NCBI GenBank assembly: GCA_033675545.1
Contig: JAWDGP010003382.1
Location: 5,001 to 69,000 of the forward strand
From: Elysia crispata
Lineage: Eukaryota; Mollusca; Gastropoda; Plakobranchidae
Reading direction: 5' to 3'
Length of the DNA stretch: 64,000 nucleotides
Shown here piece after piece: positions 37,101 through 49,100 of this stretch; position 1 is the stretch's first letter, and each line of letters begins with the position of its first letter. The translations under genes were made by a program, and so were the position numbers. Under the pieces are notes generated by a model. That model made no database searches, was not told the origin of the DNA, and saw nothing but the letters and a program-made list of their open reading frames with translations.

Positions 37101-40100
37101 CGGTATAACCAAGCCCATGGGGCAATTCTCTAGTTTTACAGAGTTTCAAACTCCTCTCGCGCTGGCCCCAGGAGACATGCTAAATTTCAGGACGGCTACT
37201 ACCAACTCAGAGGTCTCATCCGCCGTAGTGGCCTGCATACTGGAGATCGACGCTAATTAAACCTCGGCTCGTTAAACTACAAGTTACCGACATGAAGCAG
37301 GAAGCACCTAGCGTTATCGAAATGACGCCGACTTCGGGCTCTCTATATCCAGAACTGCTGGGCCAAGGCGCGCCCCCGGACCAGTCCTACCGCCTTCAGG
37401 AGATCTCTCGGATTCGTGAGCATCTAGAAGCCGAACGGGAGAAACGGGCGCAGCTGGAAAAAAAGTACCGCCGCGCTTCGAATATTTTGAATGGTTGCGA
37501 CACAACTCTTCTCTTGATCAGCGCGTTGACAGGTGTCGGCGGTGTGGGCCTATTGAGCACGATTGTCGCGGCCCCCGTGGTGATAGGCCTCGAAGCTACC
37601 GCTTTGCTTTGCGGAATCGCTGGGGCTGCAGGAAAAATTGTGGGCCGCCGCCTGGCCGTCAAAGTTAAAAAACATTGTGAAATCCGAGTCTTGGCGGCTA
37701 GTAAGCTAAATACAATCTCTGACCACGTTTCGCGCGCTCTAATGGACGGAGTGATCTCCGACGAAGAGTTCAAGCTAATTGTCGAAGAGCTTCAGAAATA
37801 TGACCAGCTGAAGGCCGAGATAAGGGACGGGTCCCGAAAAAAACAGACCGCCACACTGGACGAGGAGACGAAGAACGCGCTTGTCCAGCGCGGTCGAGAC
37901 GAGGCCCGAGCCGCCTTCATGAAGAAATTGGGTCTTCTTTGCAAGGCCCCGCCCGCCTCCGTGGAGCCCTTAAACCGACCTCTGGTTTTTTACTCCTTGT
38001 TGAGGCAAAAAGGTAGCCAAATCAGGCTTACCATTCAAAAATTGAAACAAACGTATTAAAATGCTAAAATCATCGCGCACATCGAAATGGCGATAAATGT
38101 AAAATAATCTCTCCAGCGCCAAATGTGTTTGGTGAACATGCAGAATTGCCTCGCGAGTGCGTGTGCGAAAAAAGTGTTTTTCGTACATGCAGAATTGGGG
38201 TAATTCTGCATGTAGATGTGGTATGTTTTTCGTACAAGGTGCGCCAGAACCCCCCAGCGCCAAATGTGAACATGCAGAATTGCCGCGTTTACGAAAAAGT
38301 GTTTTTTGCACATGCAGAATTGGAGCAATTCTGCATGTAGGTCGGGCGTGTTTTTCGTACATGCAGAATTGGGGTAATTCTGCATGTAGATGTGGTATGT
38401 TTTTCGTACAAGGTGCGCCAGAACCCCCCCCCCCCCCACCCTCTCTATACTACTACACCAATTAAACATAAGTCAGGAGTGAACTGACAATCAAGTTTGT
38501 TCACTGCCAAAATGAAAATTATACATTGGTGATTAGATCTTGAATTAATTGAATTGTTGTTTGTTAATTTTTTTTTTTTGTTACGAGGGAATAATAATGC
38601 TGAATTTCATATGGTTTTGCCAATTAATGCATACTTTTGGATATTAACTTTGCTTATCAAAGTGGGAACTTGAGCTATTTGAACAAGATCTTGTTTCAAT
38701 ATTTTGTTAAAAATTTGTGCTTCTTACTCTTAATCAATATTTTCTTTTAGTTTGACTGATTTGGAAATGTCTCGTGATGACTTGTTGCTGGCTATGCACA
38801 AACAACCCAAACAAAGCCCAACAGACAAAAATGTGAGTCTTAAGCTCCTCCCTTCTTTTTTTAATACTGCTAGTGTTTTGTAATGGAGGTTGTGGCCTTG
38901 AATGTGAGAATCAGAGATGTAGCTGCTTCGCATTCAATACTGTTGTGGAGAAAAAAATTAAAGAACATTTTTTTTTCTATTTAGTTTCAACTGTGTGATA
39001 GTTGTTTTGATTTTAAGTAATTATCACAGCTTTGATTTTTATGCATTACTATAATTATCATTTCTGTCATGTGTCTAATTTATAAAATTATGTGCTATAT
39101 AAATTCAGTATTGTGATACTGCTATGTTGTTTATTGATTGGCTCATTCTTTACATTAACCTTAAATGTAGTTAAGATTTTTAAAAGCACCATCCATTTTC
39201 TACAGTACACAATGACATCATAGTATTATCTTATTTTCATTTACTTATCTTTGTTTTCCAACTGGCCACTTTTGATCACAGACTCTGAGTCATTACTTCT
39301 CCGAGGTGGAGGACCTGACCAAGGACCTCGGCAAACAGCTGTGGGTCATCATTCAGAGAACGCTCATGTCAGTGAGGCGCGAGCCAAACCTTATCTGCAC
39401 TGCTCTGCGCATCATTGAGAGAGAGGAAAGGTTAGACATGATGGTTTTAGGTCTATGAGTTTACGTGCAGCTGAATTTTGAACATCTTTTGATGTTGGAT
39501 GCTTTGCAATATAAGAGGAATATACAAAGCATGAGGAAGTGCAAAGAAAATTATTCTGCATCCACCTTTGTATACTTTAAATAATTGAATTATAGTTCGC
39601 GGTTTCTACCACAGACTGTGAATCTTAGTCTATTATGTTTGCAAACCTGGTTTCTGGTAACTTTTATTTTAATTTTAATCCTATGAGACAGCCTTCAAGA
39701 TACTTACATGCACATTTGTTGATATTTCTTCTTCATACGGGGGGAAATCCTTGAAATATTTGTGCATGCACACTGTGCTGAATTCTCACAGTGATTTATT
39801 ATCTTTATGATCAATTTTTTCCAGATTGATGTTAGAGATATAGGCATTTGACTTTTGATCAAAAGACTTGTACTTTATTGTCAAGCTTATTTATAAGAAC
39901 AAAACAGGAGAAAACAAATGAATTCTCAATTGAAAGTTGACCGAGGTTAAGGATTCTTTCTTTCTTTTTTTGTCTTTGTGTAAGTATGTATGAAAAATAG
40001 ATCATTTAGCTTTTAGAAATGTGTACCCAAATCTTCATGATGCAAACATCCTTCTGTTGTGCTTTTGAACAAAACTAAAGAGAATGAATCAAATTTTGGA

Positions 40101-43100
40101 TGGCAATCTCCTATTTCTGCACAATCTGGTGGCATTTTTTTTTTAATGTAACCTAGAAATACTGTATATATCTTCATCTAGTTGAGCTGTATGAAAACTT
40201 TATGTTGTGAATGAAGTGGAATTAAGTTGGTCTTGTGCATTTTGGATTTATGTACTTATTTAATTCTGCGGAAAGATTGATAGTTGAAAGGTATCAAACA
40301 ATATATTGTTGTTGTTGATTTTTTTTTTATCATACTTGAGCATTGAGAACATGCTAATGACAAACTTTGCATATCAAATGTGTCCTTTGGATGTTTATTT
40401 CATTAGACATTAAAAAATGCATTTTCACAATTCAATGTGTGAGTGTGTGTAACATGTTTTAATGATCAAACATAGATTTTATCCAACTGGATGGTTACTG
40501 TGGTTCATCAAACCAGAGTCCTACAGAATACGTCTTTATCATTGTTTATGTCATTCGACATGCAGGAAACATTTTATAGGAATATTTGAATATGTTTTTT
40601 GTTAAAGGATGGATTTGGCTTGGTCAAGGAAATATGACCAGACTGAATTTATGCCTCCTGGTAGACCAAAGCAATGGAGAAACAAGTGTTTTGAAGTGCT
40701 TCAAACATCTATTGCTGCCAGGTTAGTCCTCATGTCTTTTACCTCTTTAATGTTAAAGGGACTTTATATAATATGGCCTCTTTCAATTGACACTTAAAAT
40801 AAAGCTTTACAGTATGGTTTTGTTTTGTTTTGTTTTGTTTTAAATAATTTCATCATTTTCAAAGTGGAATAAATCCAAATAGCATCATAAAATTTTTTTA
40901 AATAATCTTTTTTCTAGGTTAAAAAAATTATATGAATAATTTCTTTTATTTCCTTTCTTCCTTACTTATCAATACATTTATATTTATATCCTGTGGTATT
41001 AACTTTATATGCTCATTAACAGGATAGAGGGAAGTCAGTTGGAGACAAGAGATCAGAATAAGATGTGGCTAGTTCGTCATTTAGAGATCACTCGACAGAT
41101 TATGATTGATGATTTGAGAGTTGTGAAGGTAAAAGTGGATGTTTCAAAACTGGGTATTTACATTATTTTCAAAAATGAAAAGTCCGAACTTTTAAAATAT
41201 CACATAGATCTAGCCTGTGTAGTCACTATTAATCAATAAGATATAAAATTTTAGAAAGAATAGTTAAGACCTCACTGATTTTTTTTTTATTTGGGACCAA
41301 GATATTTCTTTCTTATTTTAGAGAAGGATTCACATAGTATTTTAAAAATGTTTTCTCTGGAGTGATGCATTTTTACAGACATTTAAATGTGGTACAAAAT
41401 TGTATGACCAAGTAACACAAACAATAATTACCCTAGTAGACAAATGTAACTGTTGAAAGAAAAAAAACTGCACCAAGTTTCAGATTCATATTTAATTAAT
41501 TGAATACAGAGCAGACGTTTTATTTTGTATTTAGTTTGTAAAAAAAAAAAAGTAAAATTCAACACATAAGTATGCTAAATTGAGGATATTTGCCATTTTT
41601 AGCCCTTGGTTTTTTTTTTAGGTTTTTTTTTATTTTAATTGCTAATCTGCTTGTGGAAGTATTCCATTTTCCAAATTATAAGGTAATCACCGGATACTTC
41701 AAATCATGCTATAAGTTATGCCATTTTCTCAGTGTTCAAGTTTAAGCAGTCCTAATGATTGTACTTGGAAGGAGCTCTGGCTTTGGCTTTTGCTTGGCGA
41801 TAATACTTGCAACAGGCACAATACAGAAAACAAATAAAAACCTTGAATCTACTTGACCTTCTGCTTTTGGCAGTAAGGATTTCTGAATATCAAGTAGTGG
41901 AAAGGGCCGGCAATCTACATAATATTGCCATTTTTACAATATCTATTAAAATAAAATGATATGAAACAAGAAATTGAAAAATGTGCCCCAGTACAAGTCA
42001 GTTTCATTGTGCTTTCTCATCATTTTCCACATACTTTGTCTATCTGTCTGTCTGTCTATCTCTCTCACAATTTTTTTTAATCTGCTGGGCGCATTTTTAT
42101 AGGAGGATTGTGAGCTTAAGGGTTTTGTGACTTGATTCCACTTTTATTCTGTCCTGGTAGACCCTCCTACCCCCTGTGTTCCCACCTGAGTATGATGTTG
42201 TGAAGCGCTACACCAAGATGTACCACAAAGCGTTGGCAGCACATGTGAGTCTTTGCTTTATGACTGTGATGAGATCTAGTATTAGGTTTAATGAATAGGA
42301 TTTCATAAATTATTTACATTGAGAAAAATATTTTTTAAATTTTTCATTGTAATAAGGAAATACTGAAAACCATTGTTATACTCTTTTCCATGCAAAGCAG
42401 TGAATGAGAAAAAAAATTAACGTATCCAACATTATCATCTACGAATAACAAATTTGGATTTTCGGAAATTAAAATGCAATTTCATCAGTGACTGATTTTT
42501 CTTAGATGTTTTGACTGAGATGTATATTGTATGGTGGGCATGTTCTTTTTTTTTAAACTAGTTTTGTTTATTTTTTTGGTATATCATTTGATCATCTTAT
42601 GGCCTGCTGTGTGTGTATCTCTTTTACTCACTATCATTCCTTCCTTCTATCAATGTGTTTTAAAGTGTTCTGTTGACTTTGCAGCTTGAGGAGATGATCC
42701 ATCATGAGTTGGAAGGCAATGAAATCGTCTCTCTTTTACAGTGGGTCGGCACTTATGAGTGAGTTTTTCTATTTGTGATACTTATTGTCTCAGAATTTTT
42801 TATACTAATCATATAATGAGAGTAAGAACATCAGAGCAGCATATTTCTTTCTTTGTAATTATGCTTTAACTCACTTTGTAGAATGATGTTACTGTAAGAG
42901 TTTTATTAATATATTAATGAAACAAACTTTCTATGTCGCAATCACTGAAACAAACTTTCTATGTCGCAATCACTGAAACAAACTTTCTATGTCGCAATCA
43001 CTGAAACAAACTTTCTATGTCGCAATCACTGAAACAAACTTTCTATGTCGCAATCACTGAAACAAACTTTCTATGTCGCAATCACTGAAAATGAGCTATT

Positions 43101-46100
43101 ATCCTTACTGCTTATGCTATATATAACTGTGATGTAATGGCCTTTCAAATCATGAAAGTGAGCTTGAAAATTAAAAGTTTGAGCTATTTAGTAATGGTTT
43201 AAAATTATGGCGTAAAATATTTGAATTTAAAAAATGATTGTGGGTGCAGAAATAGGAAAAAATAGGAAGTCAAGATAGTCAATCTCATTGGAAAGTTACA
43301 TTATTCTTATACCAAAATAACTTTAGTATCTGCGTGTGCAATCAAGTTACTAAGAGAACAAATTAAAAATATTTTTTCTCTCAATAAATTAAAATACATG
43401 CTTTGAACTCACTTTGTAAGAGATTGCATCAGTTGATTTAAATTGAAAACCCTCACTCCATGTATTGTATGTGCTGTTGTCAATACAAGTAACTTATAAT
43501 TTTGTGCTCTCAGCTCACCTGAACTGATGCGACATCCTGAGCTCAACATTGATGTGAAGGAGCTTGGACCGCTGTTAGAAAACAATCTGATCGCTTATTT
43601 GCGCAACCAGTGAGTGGAAAGTGAAGATATAAACCCCTTTAAGCTCCATACTAATTATTGGTTATCATTGTTTTGCTTGATGACAATCTTCATGAGGCAT
43701 AATGATTTTCAATATCCAGAAAAAAATGTTTTTTTTTGGTAACTTCTTGTATCAAAAGACGCTGATGCCCATTGAACCTTACTCAATTTCAATATTTTGT
43801 TTATAGTTATTATTAAAGTAACAGCCTAGATTGTGGAAATCTGTTACTTGTTATCAAAAATAATGGAGGTCACTTTGCTGCATAGAGAGAGACTGTTTGT
43901 CTATTCGTTTTTAAGCTTTGCTTTTACTTATTTTATAAGAAGCATAGCCAAACTTTTTTGTTTTAATTGTTTATTTTTTGTCTCTTAGGTATTTGAGAAA
44001 CATGAAGCAGAATATCACAGAATGGAGCCGCAACACTCTACGGTCAGATTTGAAGGTGGGTCACAGATTGATCCTGAAAGTCAACTAATCAGGCAAACCA
44101 ATACCTTGAGAGAGACGAAGCTAGATGTTTGACAAAAAGTGTCATATTGCTGTATAAGGCTCTAAAAATATATATATAATTTATTTGGTTGTATATATGT
44201 ATCAGTTTAATTGCTTCAGTTTGATGAATCTAAGAAGAAAAAAAACATATGTAATGAAAAATTAAAACAAGTGTTTACTTATACAAAGCTGAGCTGTTCC
44301 TAATAACAATAAATAAAAATGTCAGACTGTGTGCCTGGGTCCGAAAATCTTGAGATACCAAACACTTTGGATTTAATTTGATCCTGTTTTTATTAGACCA
44401 GAAATTCATGTGCAGAGACGATTATTTTTTTTTCATAAATAAAGCTTATGAACATTGGGGTGATTAAAGAACATGATAAATAGTCTGTGCAATTTTATAC
44501 TTCTTTACATTTTGCTCTATTAGGATTGGATGAAAGGAGAGGCACCCGACCAAGATGGTGATGGATTCTTCAACACTCAGCTCCCGGTTATCATATTTCA
44601 GATGATGGAGCAGAATGTGAGTGGTAACTGCAGCGTTTTGTAACAACTTTGATAGACAACGTCAGTTTTTGTTTAAGGCTAGTATAGATCCATAATTGTT
44701 TTATATGAAAGACAAATAGCTTTCAGTCTATAGTATTGAATTCGAATTAGGGAAGGAGTGTGGTACACTTTTTGAAATTTCTTTGAACCTTTTGGGTATC
44801 AGCGCATTTTAAGAATTTGGTAGTAAGTTTATGTATATATGAAAGTATGAGCAATTGAATTCAAATCTATATGAGTTACATAAAGTGACAAATCAGATGG
44901 TCTTTATGCATTTCTCTTACAGTTTTAGATCAATGAAGTCTGAATTAAAGCTGCAATGACCACAAAATGTTGGCTTGTTCTTTTGAGGTATCAGAGCAGT
45001 TGTATTCATTCAGAGTCAAATTTGAAGGAGAATCTGTATAGGATTATTGAGAGAAAAAAGTTAATTAATGATGTAGATTCTTTTTTTTTTTAAGTTAAAT
45101 ACAGCAAGGAATGATAAGCTGTTTTATTTCATCTTTACAAAAAGCCTTAAAATAGAACTTTTGCGTATGGCTTGGAAACCATCATTGTGATAAAAAGGTT
45201 CAAAATTAATTATGCATAGTAAAATTTTTTTCAGCTTCAAGTTGCTAACATAATTGGCCAGGATTTAGTGAAAAAAGTTCTGGAACTTTTTGCTGAAGAG
45301 CTCAAGAGGTTCGCTCAAGAATATAGAGGTTTGTGCCCCTTGGGAGCTTTTTTGGTTTATGATTATTTTTTTTTCATCAATATTATGTTAGAAATCAAAT
45401 AAATATAGCGGAAACTCAAAGACAGAAGTCTGATTATTTGAACTTGTAAACTGAATTTTGCAAGAGAAAGGTGTTTTTTTTTTTTTACTCTTTGGCCTTG
45501 TCAGAGTCTGATTTCAAAGTCTCTTAATTGGAAGTCAATACCACCCCATAAGGCATTACAAAACTAAAGACTGATCAATTGGTGAAGAAAGGCAGGAAAG
45601 ATACACTAAGGAATGTCAGTAGTAACATTGATTGATACTGGTAACACTGTGTGACACATTTTTCATGACGTAGGGGCATATAATTCATACACTTTTTTTA
45701 GTTTTAATTCTGTCTGCATTGGTTCCAGTTTTTCTGGTTGATTCTTTTACCTTTAGAAACCGAGTCAATCTCTAAAAGATTTTTAAAAAATAAGAATATA
45801 TATTTTTTAGCCCAAGAAATCAAAATCATTGCTTAAAGAAGAGGAAACATGATAACGTAATCTGAAGGACTTGAAAGGAAATGTTTTAATTAATCCCACA
45901 TTTTGAAAAAATACTCCTCACCAATAGCATTCATCATAAGATTCAAGATTTCAACTGCTCACTTCAAAATGTAAATGAAAAATTATTCACTGGCAGATCC
46001 ACTCTCACATATATGCTCCACAAAATAAAGAAAATCTTGGACATTTTCTTGTCTGCCAGCCTGGCAATTCACTACGTACAATAATTTTCTCTTCTCATTC

Positions 46101-49100
46101 CTACTCCTTCAACCTCCTTTTCCTTACCTGCCTTTGTCACTTTATTTATCAGTGGAGTTGCAAGCATTCGATGAGAGACACCAAGTGGACAGGCACATTC
46201 CCCAGTATTTTGTTCATTACATGGTGAGTGAGACATGAGCTATGATTCTGTCGTAGTAAATATAAATTACTTAACTTCCCCTAAGCCTCTTTTTAGCCCT
46301 ACAAGGAGATAATCTTAAAGTAGTGACTGAACAAACTTAGAGGGTGAGGTTGAATTGCTATATGAAAATCTGTTGATGACTTAGAAAAACTAAACCTGTT
46401 CAATAGCATACCAACTAAAGACCAGTCTCATTTAGCTTTGTGGAGCGAGTTTTGATAACAGCAATTGAGGCATTATGTTAGAGCACCATTTAGTTGCGCT
46501 GCCGGACTCTCTGCACAAGGTTCATGTTACCTTGGGTTAAACACGCCTGAATAGGAAAGCTGGCAGCCTCCTTTGGTAGCATTTTCTGTCTGCAGTAAAT
46601 TTGTTTCTATTTCGTGTGTCATTATTTAATATTTTATTGCCTTAATAATTTCCTTTTTTTTTGGTATTTTTTTATTTCTCTTAAAAGTTTTAACTTTTCT
46701 TCTACTTGTATTGTTTTCTATAATTTATAGCTATGTTACATAAAAAATCAAGTTTTAAATAACTCAAGCTTATAACAAATAGATTGTTACTGTTTAAATT
46801 AAGGTATCTTTCAATTTATATTCACAGCTGAATTGTTCAGTGGTCGTTCATATATGGTTACCGCATGTCCTGGTCATGACATAGTAATCCCAATCAAGTG
46901 AGGGCTGAATTAAGTGATATGCCATCAGACAGCCATGAGATTACTTTTTCCAATTTTATTTCAATCTCTTTTTTACCTGCATGTAACTTTTTAGAATGTA
47001 TGCTCAGCCAAGAATCTCCCACTGCCTCTTCTATCAGGGTTCTTGTTTTTTTTTTCTGGACTCAATCATAGCTTTTTCTGTTTTTAACATCATCTAGATT
47101 GCTAATGCGAACAACTGCCTGGCTTTTGGCGAATATATGAAGGAGCTGAGAAAACGTTATGTCAAGAACGAATATGAAGAGGAGGCAGAGGTTGATGAGG
47201 ATGGAGAAGAGGGTGGTCAGATTAGGCGAGACCCCTTCCAACAACTGACTGATCGCTTTCTGGTGCTGGCTAAGTACTGGTGAGCAATGCTGTGCATTAT
47301 TTAAATTAAGCGATTTGTTTCATTTTTTCTTTGTTTGAAATAGCCTGCCCACAACAAAGTTCTATAAGACTGCATCAAATATCTCCTGTCCAACACAGTT
47401 AAAATGATGAGGCCATAAACTCACCTACAGAGCACTCTGGTTTTAAACTGTGGTTTCTCTGTGCCTCTCAGTTTGGGTTGAAGACTTAGTCAGACTTTGC
47501 ATCAATACTATTCAGAAATATAGTCAAAGTGACTCTGATTAGAGCTTTAGATTGTAAGTGATTACAAACCAAATACAATAAATATTGAACTGAATGTATA
47601 TAATCTTTTTCAACCTAAGAGAAATCTTTCTATTTCCTAATTAAAATCTGTGTGATCAAAGCGATCCATTTACTTTTGATTATCATTGTCATTAGAGATA
47701 AGAAGGTATTTTTTTCTAATCCGAGAATTTACAGAGTAAATAACATGGCATCTCTATAGTACATTATTGTTTATTAAAGGTATGGCCACTATCTTTCCTC
47801 ATATTGTCCAGTTGTGAAGTGATTCTTGAGGAGGTTTTCAGAGACTTACAAGAGAATAAATGTCTCAACGAACTCTTCACTAGGGCATGGTAAGTTTGAA
47901 TAAAATAAGAAAACAATGAAATTTGTAAAGCTTTTATCATGAGAGAGCATAAAATGATATTACTCATATATCGTGGTTTTAAAATCATTTATTTCTGTTG
48001 GTTTAATTCTTCACTTTATATAGCTGCATAGGAAAAGTACATGTCCAAAATCTTACATTCAGATTTACGTCTGTTTTATTCCTAAGCAGTTATATATTCA
48101 AATAGTATTTTGCATCAGGATATGAGGCTTTCATCTAATATTTAAGTTAACAATCTACAGACAACATGAAAAAACCATATAGGCATCTATATTGATACAC
48201 AAGCAAAGAAAAGATAAATGCATTATTGACACCTTAAGATCTGTCTAAATTATGTAGACTTAAAAGCCGTGAAATTGGAGGTCAAAATAATTTTTTTACT
48301 TCACTGATATATCCCAACATTAAGGCATACTTTAATCACAATTTCTTTACAGACAGTGTCCAAAATATTTTTTATGCTATTTAATTTAAATAAAAATCCT
48401 TGAGCTTAAGTATACTGAGCAACTTGTTTTGATCTGATTTTTTTCTTTACCAAAGATGACTAAAGATGATTAATAATCCTCTGGAAGAAGGAAAAAGTCC
48501 TCTTCTCTTTAATGCCATTGGAAAATAAAGTTATCGATTTTTTCATCCTTAGAAATAAATGATATCATGTCGCATCAAAACCTTTCTTGCCATGTGCTTT
48601 GTTGAAAAACTATCAATTTTAACCTTGTGTTTCCTTATTCTTGGCCAGGATGTCTCACTCTAACGGAGTGGAAACCATCATTGCCACATGGGATGACTAC
48701 CACAAGGACTTCCTTCACTTGAAGCCAACCATGTTTGAGATTTTGTTGTCACGCGGCCAAGACCGTATTGTCGTGGAATATGTCAAAGCTCTGCTGTCGA
48801 GGTCAGTGATGAAATGTACCTGAATGATGCAAACCATTGTAGGAACTTCAGTTAGCAACCAGTAGATTTTTGGAAAAGAAGATAATATCAGAGCTTTTTT
48901 TATTAGGGTTAGTTTACAAAGAGAAAATGAACAAATGCCTTTGAAATTAATGTCACATGAGAGGGGTAGCATTCTTTAGAAGATTACTGGAATTATTATA
49001 TTTTTGTCGTGGTAAAATTTTAAATTGTTACATCTTTTACTACTTTTAGAGGCCTTTGGTGACTTTCATGGCTTCTTTCAAGAGCAAAAAAGACAAGAGG

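Larger units (their letters stand above)
22317..38453. mobile_element. Polinton/Maverick element, about 16.1 kb, in EXOC3 intron 5
   Basis: This is a virus-like, self-synthesising DNA element with nearly identical terminal inverted repeats (about 22317-22624 and 38136-38453), a 6-7 bp flanking direct repeat, a family-B DNA polymerase, a retroviral-type integrase, a packaging ATPase and a double jelly-roll major capsid protein. That set defines Polintons. Leftward genes (27-31.7 kb) and rightward genes are arranged in blocks. The two repeats differ at only about 2% of positions by eye and many genes remain open, so insertion looks recent on an evolutionary scale. It is nevertheless a fossil, with about half a dozen breaks spread over the polymerase, ATPase, one fibre gene and possibly the long plus-strand region. 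Its coding sequence is GC-richer than the host introns. No adenovirus-type protease was recognised. Confidence 0.96.

Noticed and set aside
22118-38750. Polinton as a disruption that kills EXOC3
   Set aside because: Both flanking exons keep their splice sites and phase, so the insertion is intronic and the gene model stays complete.
42919-43086. CRISPR-like direct repeats
   Set aside because: Units are contiguous with no spacers and lie in a host intron: a minisatellite.
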